The notes under the pieces were generated by a model. It did no database searches. It saw nothing but the letters and a program-made list of their open reading frames with translations, and was not told the origin of the DNA. A stretch of 64,000 nucleotides of DNA from Trinickia mobilis (GTDB lineage: Bacteria; Pseudomonadota; Gammaproteobacteria; Burkholderiales; Burkholderiaceae), in NCBI RefSeq assembly GCF_017315705.1, contig NZ_JAFLRF010000021.1:1-64000 (forward strand). Direction: 5' to 3'. How positions within the stretch are numbered: the stretch's first letter is position 1; every line of letters starts with the position of its first letter. Both the position numbers and the translations under genes were made by a program. Shown here piece after piece: positions 50,503 to 59,299 of this stretch.

Positions 50503-51252
50503 ATGACCTATGCATTCGATTTCAGCGGCTTCGGCTTCTACGCGGGCATGCTCGCGCGGGGCGTCGCTGTCACCCTTGGACTTACAGCGGTGTCGACGGT
50601 GCTGGGTGGCCTCATCGGTATCGCGGGCGCGAGCGCCAGCGTCGCGGGGCCGCGCTGGGCTCGCACGCTGGTCGCCGCTTATGTCGAGCTGATCCGCAAC
50701 ACGCCGTTTCTCGTGCAGCTGTTTTTCGTGTTTTTCGGACTGCCGGGTTTCGGCATTCGTATCGACGAGGTGCAGGCGGCGATCCTCGCGATGACGGTCA
50801 ATCTCGGCGCTTACGCGACCGAGATCGTGCGCGCCGGTATCGACTCGATTCCGCGCGGCCAGATCCAGGCCGGGCAGGCGCTGGGCCTGCATGGACGCCA
50901 GGTGTTCCGCCATGTGGTGCTGCCGCAGGCACTGGCCAATGTGTTTCCGGCGCTGCTGGGCCAGGTGCTGATCGTGATGCTCGGCTCCGCCGTGGTATCG
51001 CAAATCTCGGTGCCCGACCTGACGTATGCGGCCAATTTTATCCAGTCGCGCAACTTCCGCTCGTTCGAGAGCTACCTGATCATCACCGCGACCTACTTGC
51101 TGCTGTCGATCGTATTGCGCCAGCTGCTGAACCGGCTGGGGTGCGGCCTCTTCGCAGGACGCACGCCACGCACGCCCGATGCACGGGGCAACTGGCGGAC
51201 GCTGTTCACCTCGCGCGGGGCACGCACGCTTCCGACGGAGCGCTCACCATGA
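50503..51252 (+). CDS. Amino-acid ABC transporter permease (HisM/GlnP family)
   Basis: This 249-residue permease has about five membrane segments and the EAA-type loop (SIPRGQIQAGQALGLHGRQV). ELIRNTPFLVQLFFVFFGLP is the family hallmark. The C-terminus is polar and Arg-rich. It overlaps the second permease gene by ATGA and should pair with that protein. Length fits the family. Confidence 0.9.
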   Translation: MTYAFDFSGFGFYAGMLARGVAVTLGLTAVSTVLGGLIGIAGASASVAGPRWARTLVAAYVELIRNTPFLVQLFFVFFGLPGFGIRIDEVQAAILAMTVNLGAYATEIVRAGIDSIPRGQIQAGQALGLHGRQVFRHVVLPQALANVFPALLGQVLIVMLGSAVVSQISVPDLTYAANFIQSRNFRSFESYLIITATYLLLSIVLRQLLNRLGCGLFAGRTPRTPDARGNWRTLFTSRGARTLPTERSP

Positions 51253-51905
51253 CCGAATTCACGCTGTGGGATATCGCGCGCAATCTGCTGCTCGCCGCAC
51301 GCTGGACCGTGTTGCTCTCCCTGGTCGCTTTCGTGTGCGGCGGTGCTGTCGGCCTGCTGCTGCTGGCGATGCGCGTGTCGCCGCTGTCATGGCTGCGCCG
51401 GGTGGTCTCGCTCTATGTCGAACTGTTCCAGGGCACGCCGCTGCTGATGCAACTGTTCCTTGCGTTCTTCGGCCTGCCGTTACTGGGCGTGGACGTGTCC
51501 GCATGGGTTGCAGCTGCCGTCACGCTGACGCTTTACACCAGTGCGTATCTCGCCGATATCTGGCGCGGCTGCGTCGAAGCCGTGCCGCGCGGCCAGTGGG
51601 CAGCGGGTGCGAGTCTGGGCATGACGTTCAGCCAGCAGTTGCGCTACATCGTCTGGCCGCAGGCGAGGAAGATCGCGGTCGCGCCGACCGTCGGCTTTCT
51701 GGTGCAGGTGGTCAAGAGCACCGCGCTGACGTCGATCATCGGCTTCACCGAACTGACCAAGGTTGGCACGATGATCACCAACACCGCGTTCCGCCCGTTT
51801 CCGATCTACGGGATGGTTGCGCTGATCTACTTCGCGATGTGTTACCCGCTGACGTGGTACGCGCGCCGGCTGGAGAAGGCGCAACGCGCGCAGGCCCACC
51901 GCTGA
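51249..51905 (+). CDS. Amino-acid ABC transporter permease (HisQ/GltK family)
   Basis: This 218-residue permease has five membrane segments with ELFQGTPLLMQLFLAFFGLP and the coupling loop VEAVPRGQWAAGASLGMTFS. It overlaps the previous gene by ATGA. The next gene, the ATPase, starts about 100 nt downstream in a short intergenic gap. It forms the second half of the transmembrane channel. Confidence 0.9.
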   Translation: MTEFTLWDIARNLLLAARWTVLLSLVAFVCGGAVGLLLLAMRVSPLSWLRRVVSLYVELFQGTPLLMQLFLAFFGLPLLGVDVSAWVAAAVTLTLYTSAYLADIWRGCVEAVPRGQWAAGASLGMTFSQQLRYIVWPQARKIAVAPTVGFLVQVVKSTALTSIIGFTELTKVGTMITNTAFRPFPIYGMVALIYFAMCYPLTWYARRLEKAQRAQAHR

Positions 51906-52007
51906 CAATCGTCACGATGCGAGACGTCCTTTCCCCACCTTGACGTTGATTTGGTCTGGCCGCGTACTTCTACAGCCGCGAAATCGGCCGCGTGTGGCAA
52001 ACCATGA

Positions 52008-52745
52008 ATGGATTTCACGATGATCTCAATCAGCAATGTTTCGAAGTGGTATGGACATTTCCAGGTGCTGACTGACTGCACGACGGAAGTGAAAAAAGGC
52101 GAAGTGGTCGTCGTGTGCGGTCCCTCGGGTTCGGGCAAGTCAACCCTCATCAAGACGGTGAACGGCCTCGAGCCGTTTCAGCAGGGCGAAATTTTGATCG
52201 ACGGCCAGTCGGTCGGCGACAAGAAGACCAACCTGTCGAAGCTGCGGGCGAAAGTCGGCATGGTGTTCCAGCACTTCGAACTGTTCCCGCACTTGTCGAT
52301 CACCGAAAACCTGACGCTCGCGCAGATCAAGGTTCTCGACCGTTCGAAGGACGAAGCGGTAGCGAAGGCGCTGAAGCTACTGGATCGCGTTGGTCTGCGT
52401 GCGCACGCGGACAAGTTCCCGGCGCAATTGTCAGGCGGTCAGCAACAGCGAGTGGCGATTGCGCGCGCGCTTTCGATGGACCCGATCGCGATGCTGTTCG
52501 ACGAACCGACCTCAGCGCTCGACCCAGAAATGATCAACGAAGTGCTCGACGTGATGGTCGAACTCGCGCAGGAAGGCATGACGATGATGTGCGTGACGCA
52601 CGAAATGGGCTTTGCGAAGAAGGTCGCTCACCGCGTGATCTTCATGGACAAGGGCGTAATCGTCGAAGACGACCGCAAGGAAGAATTCTTCGCGAACCCG
52701 AAGTCCGATCGCGCGAAGGATTTTCTCGCGAAGATCCTGCACTAA
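52008..52745 (+). CDS. Amino-acid ABC transporter ATPase (GlnQ/ArtP-type)
   Basis: This 245-residue ATPase has Walker [26 protein letters not shown], signature [15 protein letters not shown], Walker [14 protein letters not shown] and the switch His in VTHEMGF. It lacks a C-terminal regulatory domain, as usual for this family. ATG at 52008 is used; a Met four codons on (52020) is an alternative, and neither has a strong ribosome site. It completes the second transporter. About 180 nt without a gene separate it from the efflux operon. Confidence 0.92.
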   Translation: MDFTMISISNVSKWYGHFQVLTDCTTEVKKGEVVVVCGPSGSGKSTLIKTVNGLEPFQQGEILIDGQSVGDKKTNLSKLRAKVGMVFQHFELFPHLSITENLTLAQIKVLDRSKDEAVAKALKLLDRVGLRAHADKFPAQLSGGQQQRVAIARALSMDPIAMLFDEPTSALDPEMINEVLDVMVELAQEGMTMMCVTHEMGFAKKVAHRVIFMDKGVIVEDDRKEEFFANPKSDRAKDFLAKILH

Positions 52746-52923
52746 CTTCCCGGACATTCAGGACGCGGGCCGGCCCCGGGCTCCACATTCGCTGTCGGCA
52801 ACCGAATGGCCGGTTGAATCCGCGGACTATTTGCGGCCACCGTCGTCGGACCAGCGCCGGCGTCCCGCCGCGCCGGCACGGCCCGGTAATGACCGGTGGT
52901 CACCCAAAAATTGAAAAAACCCC

Positions 52924-54498
52924 CTATTTCAGGGACCGCCGGCCCCCATCAACTTGAGGCGTTTGGACTGCGTAAGTCGATTCCCAGCCGCCGCCGAGCG
53001 CCTTGCAGAGCGTGATCAGATTTGCGGCAGCGGTCGCTTGGCTTTGCTCGAGGTTGCTCTGGCCTTCGAGCAGTTGCTTCTGCACGTTCAGCACGTCGAG
53101 ATAGTCCAATGCCCCAGCCTTGTAGCGCTGCTGCGCTACGGCGAGTGCGCGCTGGTTCAGCGCCACCACCTCCTTCAGCTTGACGCGGCGCAGCTGCTCG
53201 GCATCGTAGGCGACCAGTGCATCGTCCACCTCGCGCCAAGCCTCGAGCACGGCGCGTTTGTAGACGATCGCGGCCTCCTGTTGTTGCGCCTCGCGTAACT
53301 GCAGTGTGCCCTTGAGACGCCCGCCTTCGAAGATCGGCATCGTGATGGAGGGGCCGAGAACAAACTGCCCCGACGCCCAGCTGGCGAGGCTGGAGAGCTG
53401 AAGGCTCTGGAACCCCGCACTGCCATTGAGCGAAATGTGCGGATAAAAGTCGGCTTTTGCCACACCGATCGATGCCGTGGCCGCATGCAATTGCGCTTCC
53501 GCTCGCCGGATATCGGGTCGGCGTTGCAGGAGCTCCGACGGAAAGCCGATGGGCACCTGTCCAGGCAGCTCGGGCACGTCATGCGGCTCGGCGAGCGTTT
53601 GCTTAAGCGCGCCCGGCTCCTCGTCGAGCAAGACACCAATCGCGTTGATCTTAGTCTCGCATTGCGATTCGAGCGTTGGAATCAGACTTTCGATCGACGC
53701 CGCCTGCGCGGAAGCATTGGCCACATCCAGATCCGTCGTCACGCCGTCCCGCTCGCGGATTTGCGTGAGCTTCGTGGTATCGCGGGCAATCTCGAGGTTT
53801 TGTTTCGCGATGTTCAACAGCGATTGTGTGTCGCGCAACTCGATATAGTCTCGCGCGAGTTCGGCGCGGGCAGACAACAACACGGCGTTCCGGTCTTCGT
53901 AAGAAGCATCCGATAAGGCGGACGCCTCTTCGACACCGCGTCGAGCCCCGCCCCAGATATCGAGTTCCCAAGAGGCATCGAAGCCCATTTGATAGAGGTT
54001 GTAGGCCGGCGACCCCTTGGAACCCGGTATCGGCGCCACGCCAAGCGGCGTTTTCCCCGAAGCCGATTGCGATTGGGGATCGAGCGAGGGGACGCCGAGC
54101 AGCGACAGAATGCCGTTCGGGCTGCCGCGCTCGCGGTCGTAGGACGCAGCGCCGTCCAGCGTGGGCAATTCCGCCGCCCCCGCAATGCGCTGTCCAGCGC
54201 GGCTTTGCCGCAGGCGCGCCGACGCCGCGGCCACATCGAGGTTCGCATCGGCCAGTTGCTTTTCAAGCGCGTTCAACGTGGGATCGTTGAACAGTGTCCA
54301 CCAATCGGAATTGAATCCGGCTTCGACGGCCTCGCTGGGTGCTTGCGCCGCTTCGGTTCGTTCAAAGACTTGCGGCGGCGTGGACGTCGTAGGAGGTACG
54401 AAATTCGGTCCGACGGTACAGCCGGCGATCACAAGGCATGCCAAGATTTCCAACGCCAACGCGCGGATGGCGCGGAATGAAAAGTCGTGCGTACTCAT
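52924..54498 (-). CDS. Outer-membrane efflux lipoprotein, NodT/OprM family
   Basis: This 524-residue protein has a lipobox CLVIAGC, then two OEP domains with long helices (TLNALEKQLADANLDVAAAS, LRQSRAGQRIAGAAELPTLD; later RRPDIRRAEAQLHAATASIG and AQQRYKAGALDYLDVLNVQK). It forms the outer-membrane channel of a tripartite pump. Its start overlaps the adaptor gene's stop by four bases. It is the last gene of the efflux operon. Confidence 0.92.
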   Translation of the reverse strand: MSTHDFSFRAIRALALEILACLVIAGCTVGPNFVPPTTSTPPQVFERTEAAQAPSEAVEAGFNSDWWTLFNDPTLNALEKQLADANLDVAAASARLRQSRAGQRIAGAAELPTLDGAASYDRERGSPNGILSLLGVPSLDPQSQSASGKTPLGVAPIPGSKGSPAYNLYQMGFDASWELDIWGGARRGVEEASALSDASYEDRNAVLLSARAELARDYIELRDTQSLLNIAKQNLEIARDTTKLTQIRERDGVTTDLDVANASAQAASIESLIPTLESQCETKINAIGVLLDEEPGALKQTLAEPHDVPELPGQVPIGFPSELLQRRPDIRRAEAQLHAATASIGVAKADFYPHISLNGSAGFQSLQLSSLASWASGQFVLGPSITMPIFEGGRLKGTLQLREAQQQEAAIVYKRAVLEAWREVDDALVAYDAEQLRRVKLKEVVALNQRALAVAQQRYKAGALDYLDVLNVQKQLLEGQSNLEQSQATAAANLITLCKALGGGWESTYAVQTPQVDGGRRSLK

Positions 54499-55571
54499 TT
54501 TTGCGCTCCCGCTTCGGCCCGCGCATCGCCATGTCGACCGGTGGCCACTTCGGTTTCGACAGAAAGCCCCACGCTCAACGCAGACGCCGCCTCTTGACCT
54601 TTGTCGATGTCGATCTTGATCGGTACGCGTTGGACGATCTTCGTGAAGTTGCCCGTCGCGTTGTCGGGTGCGATAGGCGCAAAGCTCACGCCGGTTGCGG
54701 GCGCGAGGCTATCGATCCGGCCATGAATCACCACGCCAGGAAGGCTGTCCACCTTGATGCGCACGCTTTCGCCGGGCCGCATCTTGGTGATCTGGTTTTC
54801 CTGGAAGTTGGCGACGACATAGGCTTCGGAAAGCGGCACGATCGCGAGAACCGGCGCGCCGGGCGTCACGTATGCGCCAACGCGTGCGGAACGCCGTCCA
54901 ACCGTGCCGTCGATCGGCGCGCGGATCTCCGTATAGGACAGGTTGAGCTGCGCCTGCTCGAGCGCCGCCTCGGCGCGTTCGAGCGCGCCGGCCGCCTTGT
55001 CGCGCTGGGTATTCAGTACGTTCAGGTTCTGCTCGGTCGCCTCCAGCGCGGCTTGGTCGTGGGCCTGCTGCGCAAGCTGCTCGGCGAGCGCGCTCGAGGC
55101 GTGCTGTTGCTCCTGAGCTGTTCCTGCGCCGGTTTGCGAGAGATCCTGGTAGCGCGCGGCGTTGTCGCGCGCAAACGCGATCGCCGCATCGTCGGACTTG
55201 AGCGTCGCGCGCGCCTGATCGACGAGCGAGGGCTGCCGCGCGATTTCGGCGTCGTAGTTCGCGACGGACGCCTTTGCCGCGGCGACGTCCGCTTGAGCAC
55301 TCATCAATGCCGCCTTGTAGTCGCGGTCGTCGATACGCACCAGCAATTGCCCGGCTTTGACCGACTGGTTGTCGTCGACCAGGACTTCGGAGATCTGGCC
55401 CGGGATGCGCGGCGCCACGAGGGTGAAATCAGCCTCGACGTAGGCATCGTTGGTGGATTCGGTATTCGAGCCGCTTGACAGGCTTGAATAAGCCCATGCG
55501 CCAATACCGACTGCGACGGCGATAGCGGCCGCAGGAATGAGTTTGAGGGGAGATCGAGCAGCGGTTGACAT
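54495..55571 (-). CDS. HlyD/EmrA-family periplasmic adaptor
   Basis: This 358-residue protein has one N-terminal membrane anchor (about 13-32), a biotinyl-lipoyl domain split by a long coiled-coil hairpin (VLVDDNQSVKAGQLLVRID; AYVTPGAPVLAIVPLSEAYV) and a beta-barrel end (KMRPGESVRIKVDSLPGVVI). This is the EmrA type, linking an MFS pump to an outer-membrane factor. It sits 12 nt after the MFS gene and overlaps the outer-membrane factor gene. Confidence 0.92.
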   Translation of the reverse strand: MSTAARSPLKLIPAAAIAVAVGIGAWAYSSLSSGSNTESTNDAYVEADFTLVAPRIPGQISEVLVDDNQSVKAGQLLVRIDDRDYKAALMSAQADVAAAKASVANYDAEIARQPSLVDQARATLKSDDAAIAFARDNAARYQDLSQTGAGTAQEQQHASSALAEQLAQQAHDQAALEATEQNLNVLNTQRDKAAGALERAEAALEQAQLNLSYTEIRAPIDGTVGRRSARVGAYVTPGAPVLAIVPLSEAYVVANFQENQITKMRPGESVRIKVDSLPGVVIHGRIDSLAPATGVSFAPIAPDNATGNFTKIVQRVPIKIDIDKGQEAASALSVGLSVETEVATGRHGDARAEAGAQK

Positions 55572-55583
55572 GATTGCGTTCCC

Positions 55584-57209
55584 TTAGTGCGAAGAGGGGG
55601 GCGTCGTGCTCCACGGCGGGTAAATGCGCACGGGTAACACTGGCACGAGGAGAAGAAGCACGATGGCGACTCCCGCCATCACGAGGTAGAGATCCGCCGA
55701 TGTCAGTACCACTGCTTGCTCGTGGATCCGGTGTGCAAGTTCGCCGAGGCCATGGCCCGCGTCGATGCTTTGGCTTGTGACAAGCGCGTGATTGCCTAAT
55801 TGGTCCACGAGCATGTTCGAATGAAGACGTTCGCGATCGGTACCCAACCCTTCTATGAGACCCGTCGCCACAGCCGCGGAAAACGTCTTGAGCGAGTTGA
55901 ACATCGCTGAAGCAAAGGGACCTTCTGCCGGGGGCAAGCCCGTCGTCACGCCCATCAGGATCGCGAGAATCACCATCGGCTGCGCGACGATCTGTATCGA
56001 TTGAAGCCAGTAGAAGTTGTCGCGGATCCACTCGGACGTGATGAAGCTCCCCATCACGCACGTGGTGATCATGAGGCTCAATCCGATGGCCATGACCCAC
56101 CGGTGGTCAACGCGCCGCAGATTCAAAAGTGCGGCCGTCAAGGGGAGCGTGATCAAGAGCGGCATCGCAACCAGCAGCGACAAAGGTGCAGTTTGCAGCG
56201 GCCGGTAGGTGTGAACATCGGCGAGAAATTGGCTGGGTATCGCAGCCACGCCAACCAGCAAGATGACCGCGCCCGCGAGTGTTGTGAGTCCGTGCGCAAA
56301 GTTTCTGCGCGCAAGCAGCTGCAGCTTGAAAAAGGGATGCGGGTGAAACCACTCGTTGACGAGGAACGTCACCAACATCAGCCCGCCGCCGATAAACATC
56401 ACGCGAATGAACGCGGAATCGAGCCAGTCGAGACGATCGCCTTGCAGAAGGCCGATCACGAGCATGGCGACGGCCAGAAAACCGGTCAGAAACCCGGTCC
56501 AGTTGAATGCCGCGAGCCGTTCGAGTTTGAGCGGATCTGCCGGCAGCCCCCACCGAATCGCCACGCAGCTCACCATGCCCAGCGGCACGATTTGCCAAAA
56601 GACCATTTGCCAACCGACGTACTCAGTCCACAACGCGGCGAGCGGTGTGCCGAGCGTCGGCCCGAAGGTCGCCGTGAGCGCGTACCCGGCGAGTCCGTAG
56701 AGCTTCACTTTGGGCGGGAGATAGCGCAGCGCCACGATGATCAGCATCGGGGGAAGGCATCCGCCGGCCATCCCCTGCAGCACGCGCAGCCCATCGAGCG
56801 TGAGCAGGTTCGGCGCGAAGGGGCAAAGGAACCCGAAGAGCATCGTCGCGATCACGGCGCCGATCGTGAATCGCTTGAGCGTGAAGGTGATCCCAAACCA
56901 CGGGGCAAACACCATCGTCGCCACATTGGCCGCCTCGAACAGAGCAGTTAGCCAGGTTCCATCGTCATGACCAATCGAGAACGCGCCCTGAATGTCCGCC
57001 ATCGCTTGCGCCGTGACTTGCTCGTTGAGAATGGCCAAGAGAGACGCAAGCAGCATCCCGACGAGGCCGACGGCGAGGCGGAGCGAAAGAGTGGACTGTG
57101 GGGGCGTCGGCTGTGCGGGAGCCTCTGTCCTCGGCACAGGAGCGGGTGCCGGCGCCTGCGAGACGGTCAATGGTTCCGCTCCAGTGGTAAAAGGGTCGAC
57201 GGTGGTCAT
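55584..57209 (-). CDS. EmrB-type DHA2 multidrug MFS transporter
   Basis: This 541-residue protein has 14 predicted membrane segments. The DHA2 signs are WLTALFEAANVATMVFAPWF, the motif A loop, and motif C (GYALTATFGPTLGTPLAALW). A 50-residue Pro/Ala-rich N-terminus precedes the first segment. It is the proton-driven pump of the efflux system. Natural substrates of EmrB pumps are hydrophobic acids, uncouplers or antibiotics; this one is not assigned. The monooxygenase-like gene lies 81 nt upstream on the same strand. Confidence 0.92.
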   Translation of the reverse strand: MTTVDPFTTGAEPLTVSQAPAPAPVPRTEAPAQPTPPQSTLSLRLAVGLVGMLLASLLAILNEQVTAQAMADIQGAFSIGHDDGTWLTALFEAANVATMVFAPWFGITFTLKRFTIGAVIATMLFGFLCPFAPNLLTLDGLRVLQGMAGGCLPPMLIIVALRYLPPKVKLYGLAGYALTATFGPTLGTPLAALWTEYVGWQMVFWQIVPLGMVSCVAIRWGLPADPLKLERLAAFNWTGFLTGFLAVAMLVIGLLQGDRLDWLDSAFIRVMFIGGGLMLVTFLVNEWFHPHPFFKLQLLARRNFAHGLTTLAGAVILLVGVAAIPSQFLADVHTYRPLQTAPLSLLVAMPLLITLPLTAALLNLRRVDHRWVMAIGLSLMITTCVMGSFITSEWIRDNFYWLQSIQIVAQPMVILAILMGVTTGLPPAEGPFASAMFNSLKTFSAAVATGLIEGLGTDRERLHSNMLVDQLGNHALVTSQSIDAGHGLGELAHRIHEQAVVLTSADLYLVMAGVAIVLLLLVPVLPVRIYPPWSTTPPSSH

Positions 57210-57290
57210 GGAAACCTCGTTGCTGCTCGTATTCGATAGGAAATCTAATTATTTCATATCGAACCACATCGATAATGGAGTGCAGCCGAA

Positions 57291-57965
57291 TTACTGCGTG
57301 CGTTGTGCCTCTGCAAAATATTGCGGTGCTTCCCGGCGATCGAACATTCCGTACTCTCGGATGATGCGGACGTTCCGCTGGCGCAAGCCATCTGCCGTCG
57401 CTGCATCGTGTTCGAACGCTTGGGCTGCCGCTTGGTCGCGCCACGTCACCACCGCGATCACGTCCCCCGGAGTCGTCAGTGCGTCGAACACATCCCAGGC
57501 AACGAGGCCAGGCGCGCGCGTATCGACGCCAAGCGATTTCGCCACCCCTTCCGCGCCAGCTCGCTTGACCCAGTCCGGCGAGAATTTCCCTTCACGCAGG
57601 GTCACTGCCGTGCCACGGCCCGTCGCGGTGACATCCAGGCGCTGCTCAATCAGGACCTGTCCCGCAGGCAGTTGGTCGTCGCTGACGACCTGGCCGATGC
57701 GCAAGCGATAGTCGGAAAACACCCGGTCGCGCGCGGCTTGCATGATCTTGTGGTGGGCTGCCTGGCTACGCCAACGCACGAGCGCCTTCTCGTCGCGCCA
57801 GCTCGACAGCGACAGAAGCCATCCCTCGCGTGTGAGGCTTGCGTAGCGATTGTTGTCGATGAACCCGTCGATCTTCTCGAGTTCGGGGCGCAGCACCATG
57901 GCCATGCCGAGATACGCGTTGAACTGTTCGGGCTTCGGATTGACTTCGAGCATTGCGGCAAACAT
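57291..57965 (-). CDS. Tandem-ABM-domain monooxygenase-like protein
   Basis: This 224-residue protein contains two ABM (antibiotic biosynthesis monooxygenase) folds: MFAAMLEVNPKPEQFNAYLG with FIDNNRYASLTREGWLLSLS, and a second near VAWDVFDALTTPGDVIAVVT. Such proteins oxidise quinols or aromatic polyketides without a cofactor, or bind small molecules. AGAGGTG lies 5-8 nt before the ATG at 57965. It is the first gene of the efflux operon, divergent from the LysR gene, and may modify a toxic aromatic compound that the pump exports. Confidence 0.85.
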   Translation of the reverse strand: MFAAMLEVNPKPEQFNAYLGMAMVLRPELEKIDGFIDNNRYASLTREGWLLSLSSWRDEKALVRWRSQAAHHKIMQAARDRVFSDYRLRIGQVVSDDQLPAGQVLIEQRLDVTATGRGTAVTLREGKFSPDWVKRAGAEGVAKSLGVDTRAPGLVAWDVFDALTTPGDVIAVVTWRDQAAAQAFEHDAATADGLRQRNVRIIREYGMFDRREAPQYFAEAQRTQ

Positions 57966-58021
57966 AGACACCTCTTTCGGTTGGTTGGTGATACGACGTG
58001 CAGTGATTGTCGGGGAAAGCC

Positions 58022-58061
58022 CCAATTCATTGGGGCCCAAGCTAGTTGCTATTGGGCCAAT
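58022..58061. promoter_or_regulatory. Paired ATTGG/CCAAT palindromes, probable LysR operators
   Basis: CCAATTCATTGG (58022-58033) and ATTGGGCCAAT (58051-58061) are each palindromic, and AATTCATTGG and its complement AATGAATT recur around them as a larger inverted repeat. They lie between the divergent monooxygenase-efflux operon and the LysR gene, 57-96 nt from the operon start. Two dyads 29 nt apart fit the two-site binding of a LysR tetramer. Confidence 0.55.
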
Positions 58062-58187
58062 GAATTTGCGATTTTTGCCAACCCTGCAAATGACGTTCCG
58101 ATAACCATCACGGCCTGAAAGAGTCCTTTGCGAACTGATCGAATAGAATCACGGCGAGTGGACGCGGTGATCAGAGTGGGAGGCGGA

Positions 58188-59120
58188 ATGGACAAGTTGC
58201 GTGAGATGGAGATTTTCGTCGCCATCGTTGACCGAGGCAGCTTTACTGCCGCGTCCGAGAAACTCGGCATGTCGGCCGGCGGGGTCTCGCGAGCGGTCAA
58301 TTCGCTGGAATCCCGTCTCGGCACACAACTGCTCGCTCGGACGACTCGAACGGTTCGTCCGACGGATGCAGGCATGGCTTACCTCGAAGCCTGCAGGAAG
58401 GTGTTGGACACCATCACGGACGCGGAAGCCAGCATTGCGGCCGATCTACTCAATCCCGTAGGGACGTTGACTGTTTCCGCACCGGTCCTGTTTGGCCAGC
58501 GATATGTGGCGCCTCTGGTCAACGCCTTCGCGCTGCGTTATCCGGACGTCACCATCAACGCGGTGTACGCCGACCGAACCACGCGGCTTCTAGAGGAAGG
58601 GGTGGATGTGGCTCTCCGTATCGGCCACCTCGGAGACTCCTCGACATACGCCATTCCGTTGGGCTTTGTGCGGCGTCGGACGTACGCGGCGCCCTCCTAT
58701 CTAGCCGAGCGTGGGGAACCCGTTCACCCCAGGGATCTGACCAATCACCACTGTGTGTCCTTCACCGGCGTCTCGCAACCGCTCGAGTGGGTGTTCAAGG
58801 AAAACGGTTCGAGGCTGCCCGTCAGAGTGCGGCCGCGGATGGTTGTCGACCTCGCTCCCGCTGCCATTCTCGCCGCCGCCGAAGGTGTGGGCATCACTCA
58901 GTTGCTGTCATACCAGGCGGCGCCAGAGGTAGCCGACGGCAAACTCCAACCGGTCTTGACGTCATTCGAGCCCGAGTCGGCGCCCGTGAGCCTGCTGCAT
59001 GTCGAGCGGCGCAGCACCAGCGGCAAGATTCGCGCTTTCGTGGAATACGTGACCGAGACGCTACGCCAAAATCCGCACCTTCAGGCTGCGGACGCTACCG
59101 CAACGCGAACTTCCCGATAG
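58188..59120 (+). CDS. LysR-family regulator of the efflux operon
   Basis: This 310-residue regulator has the helix-turn-helix in MDKLREMEIFVAIVDRGSFT and SAGGVSRAVNSLESRLGTQL, followed by a complete effector domain. The class with VRPTDAGMAYLEACRKVLDT often controls adjacent efflux or detoxification genes. GGGAGG lies before the ATG at 58188. It is divergent from the monooxygenase-pump operon, with paired palindromes between. Its last 40 nt are antisense to a Mug remnant. Confidence 0.9.
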   Translation: MDKLREMEIFVAIVDRGSFTAASEKLGMSAGGVSRAVNSLESRLGTQLLARTTRTVRPTDAGMAYLEACRKVLDTITDAEASIAADLLNPVGTLTVSAPVLFGQRYVAPLVNAFALRYPDVTINAVYADRTTRLLEEGVDVALRIGHLGDSSTYAIPLGFVRRRTYAAPSYLAERGEPVHPRDLTNHHCVSFTGVSQPLEWVFKENGSRLPVRVRPRMVVDLAPAAILAAAEGVGITQLLSYQAAPEVADGKLQPVLTSFEPESAPVSLLHVERRSTSGKIRAFVEYVTETLRQNPHLQAADATATRTSR

Positions 59121-59299
59121 GCCGTCACCGGCGCATCGAGGTCTAACGCCCTATTCAGTCCGCTTGGATTGGGGACGACCCACGCGCGTGCGCCGCCGAA
59201 TGGCTCTGTTTGTCGCCCCCAATTAATTCCGCAAAATATCAACGACAAGTTCGGTTCAAGGAGATCGGGAAGCGATTGAAGCGAATCGGCGTCAGTCAC
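59081..59299 (-). pseudogene. mug: Mug/TDG DNA glycosylase with the middle deleted
   Basis: The 72-codon frame starts SLPDLLEPNLSLIFCGIN, the N-terminal motif of G:U/T-mismatch DNA glycosylase (FCGINPG), then jumps to GGARAWVVPNPSGLNRA, the C-terminal motif with NPSGLN. About 110 residues between are missing. The GTG start overlaps the stop of the GlxA-type regulator gene. It is cotranscribed with that gene but cannot excise bases, as the catalytic Asn/Gly region is broken. Confidence 0.82.
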
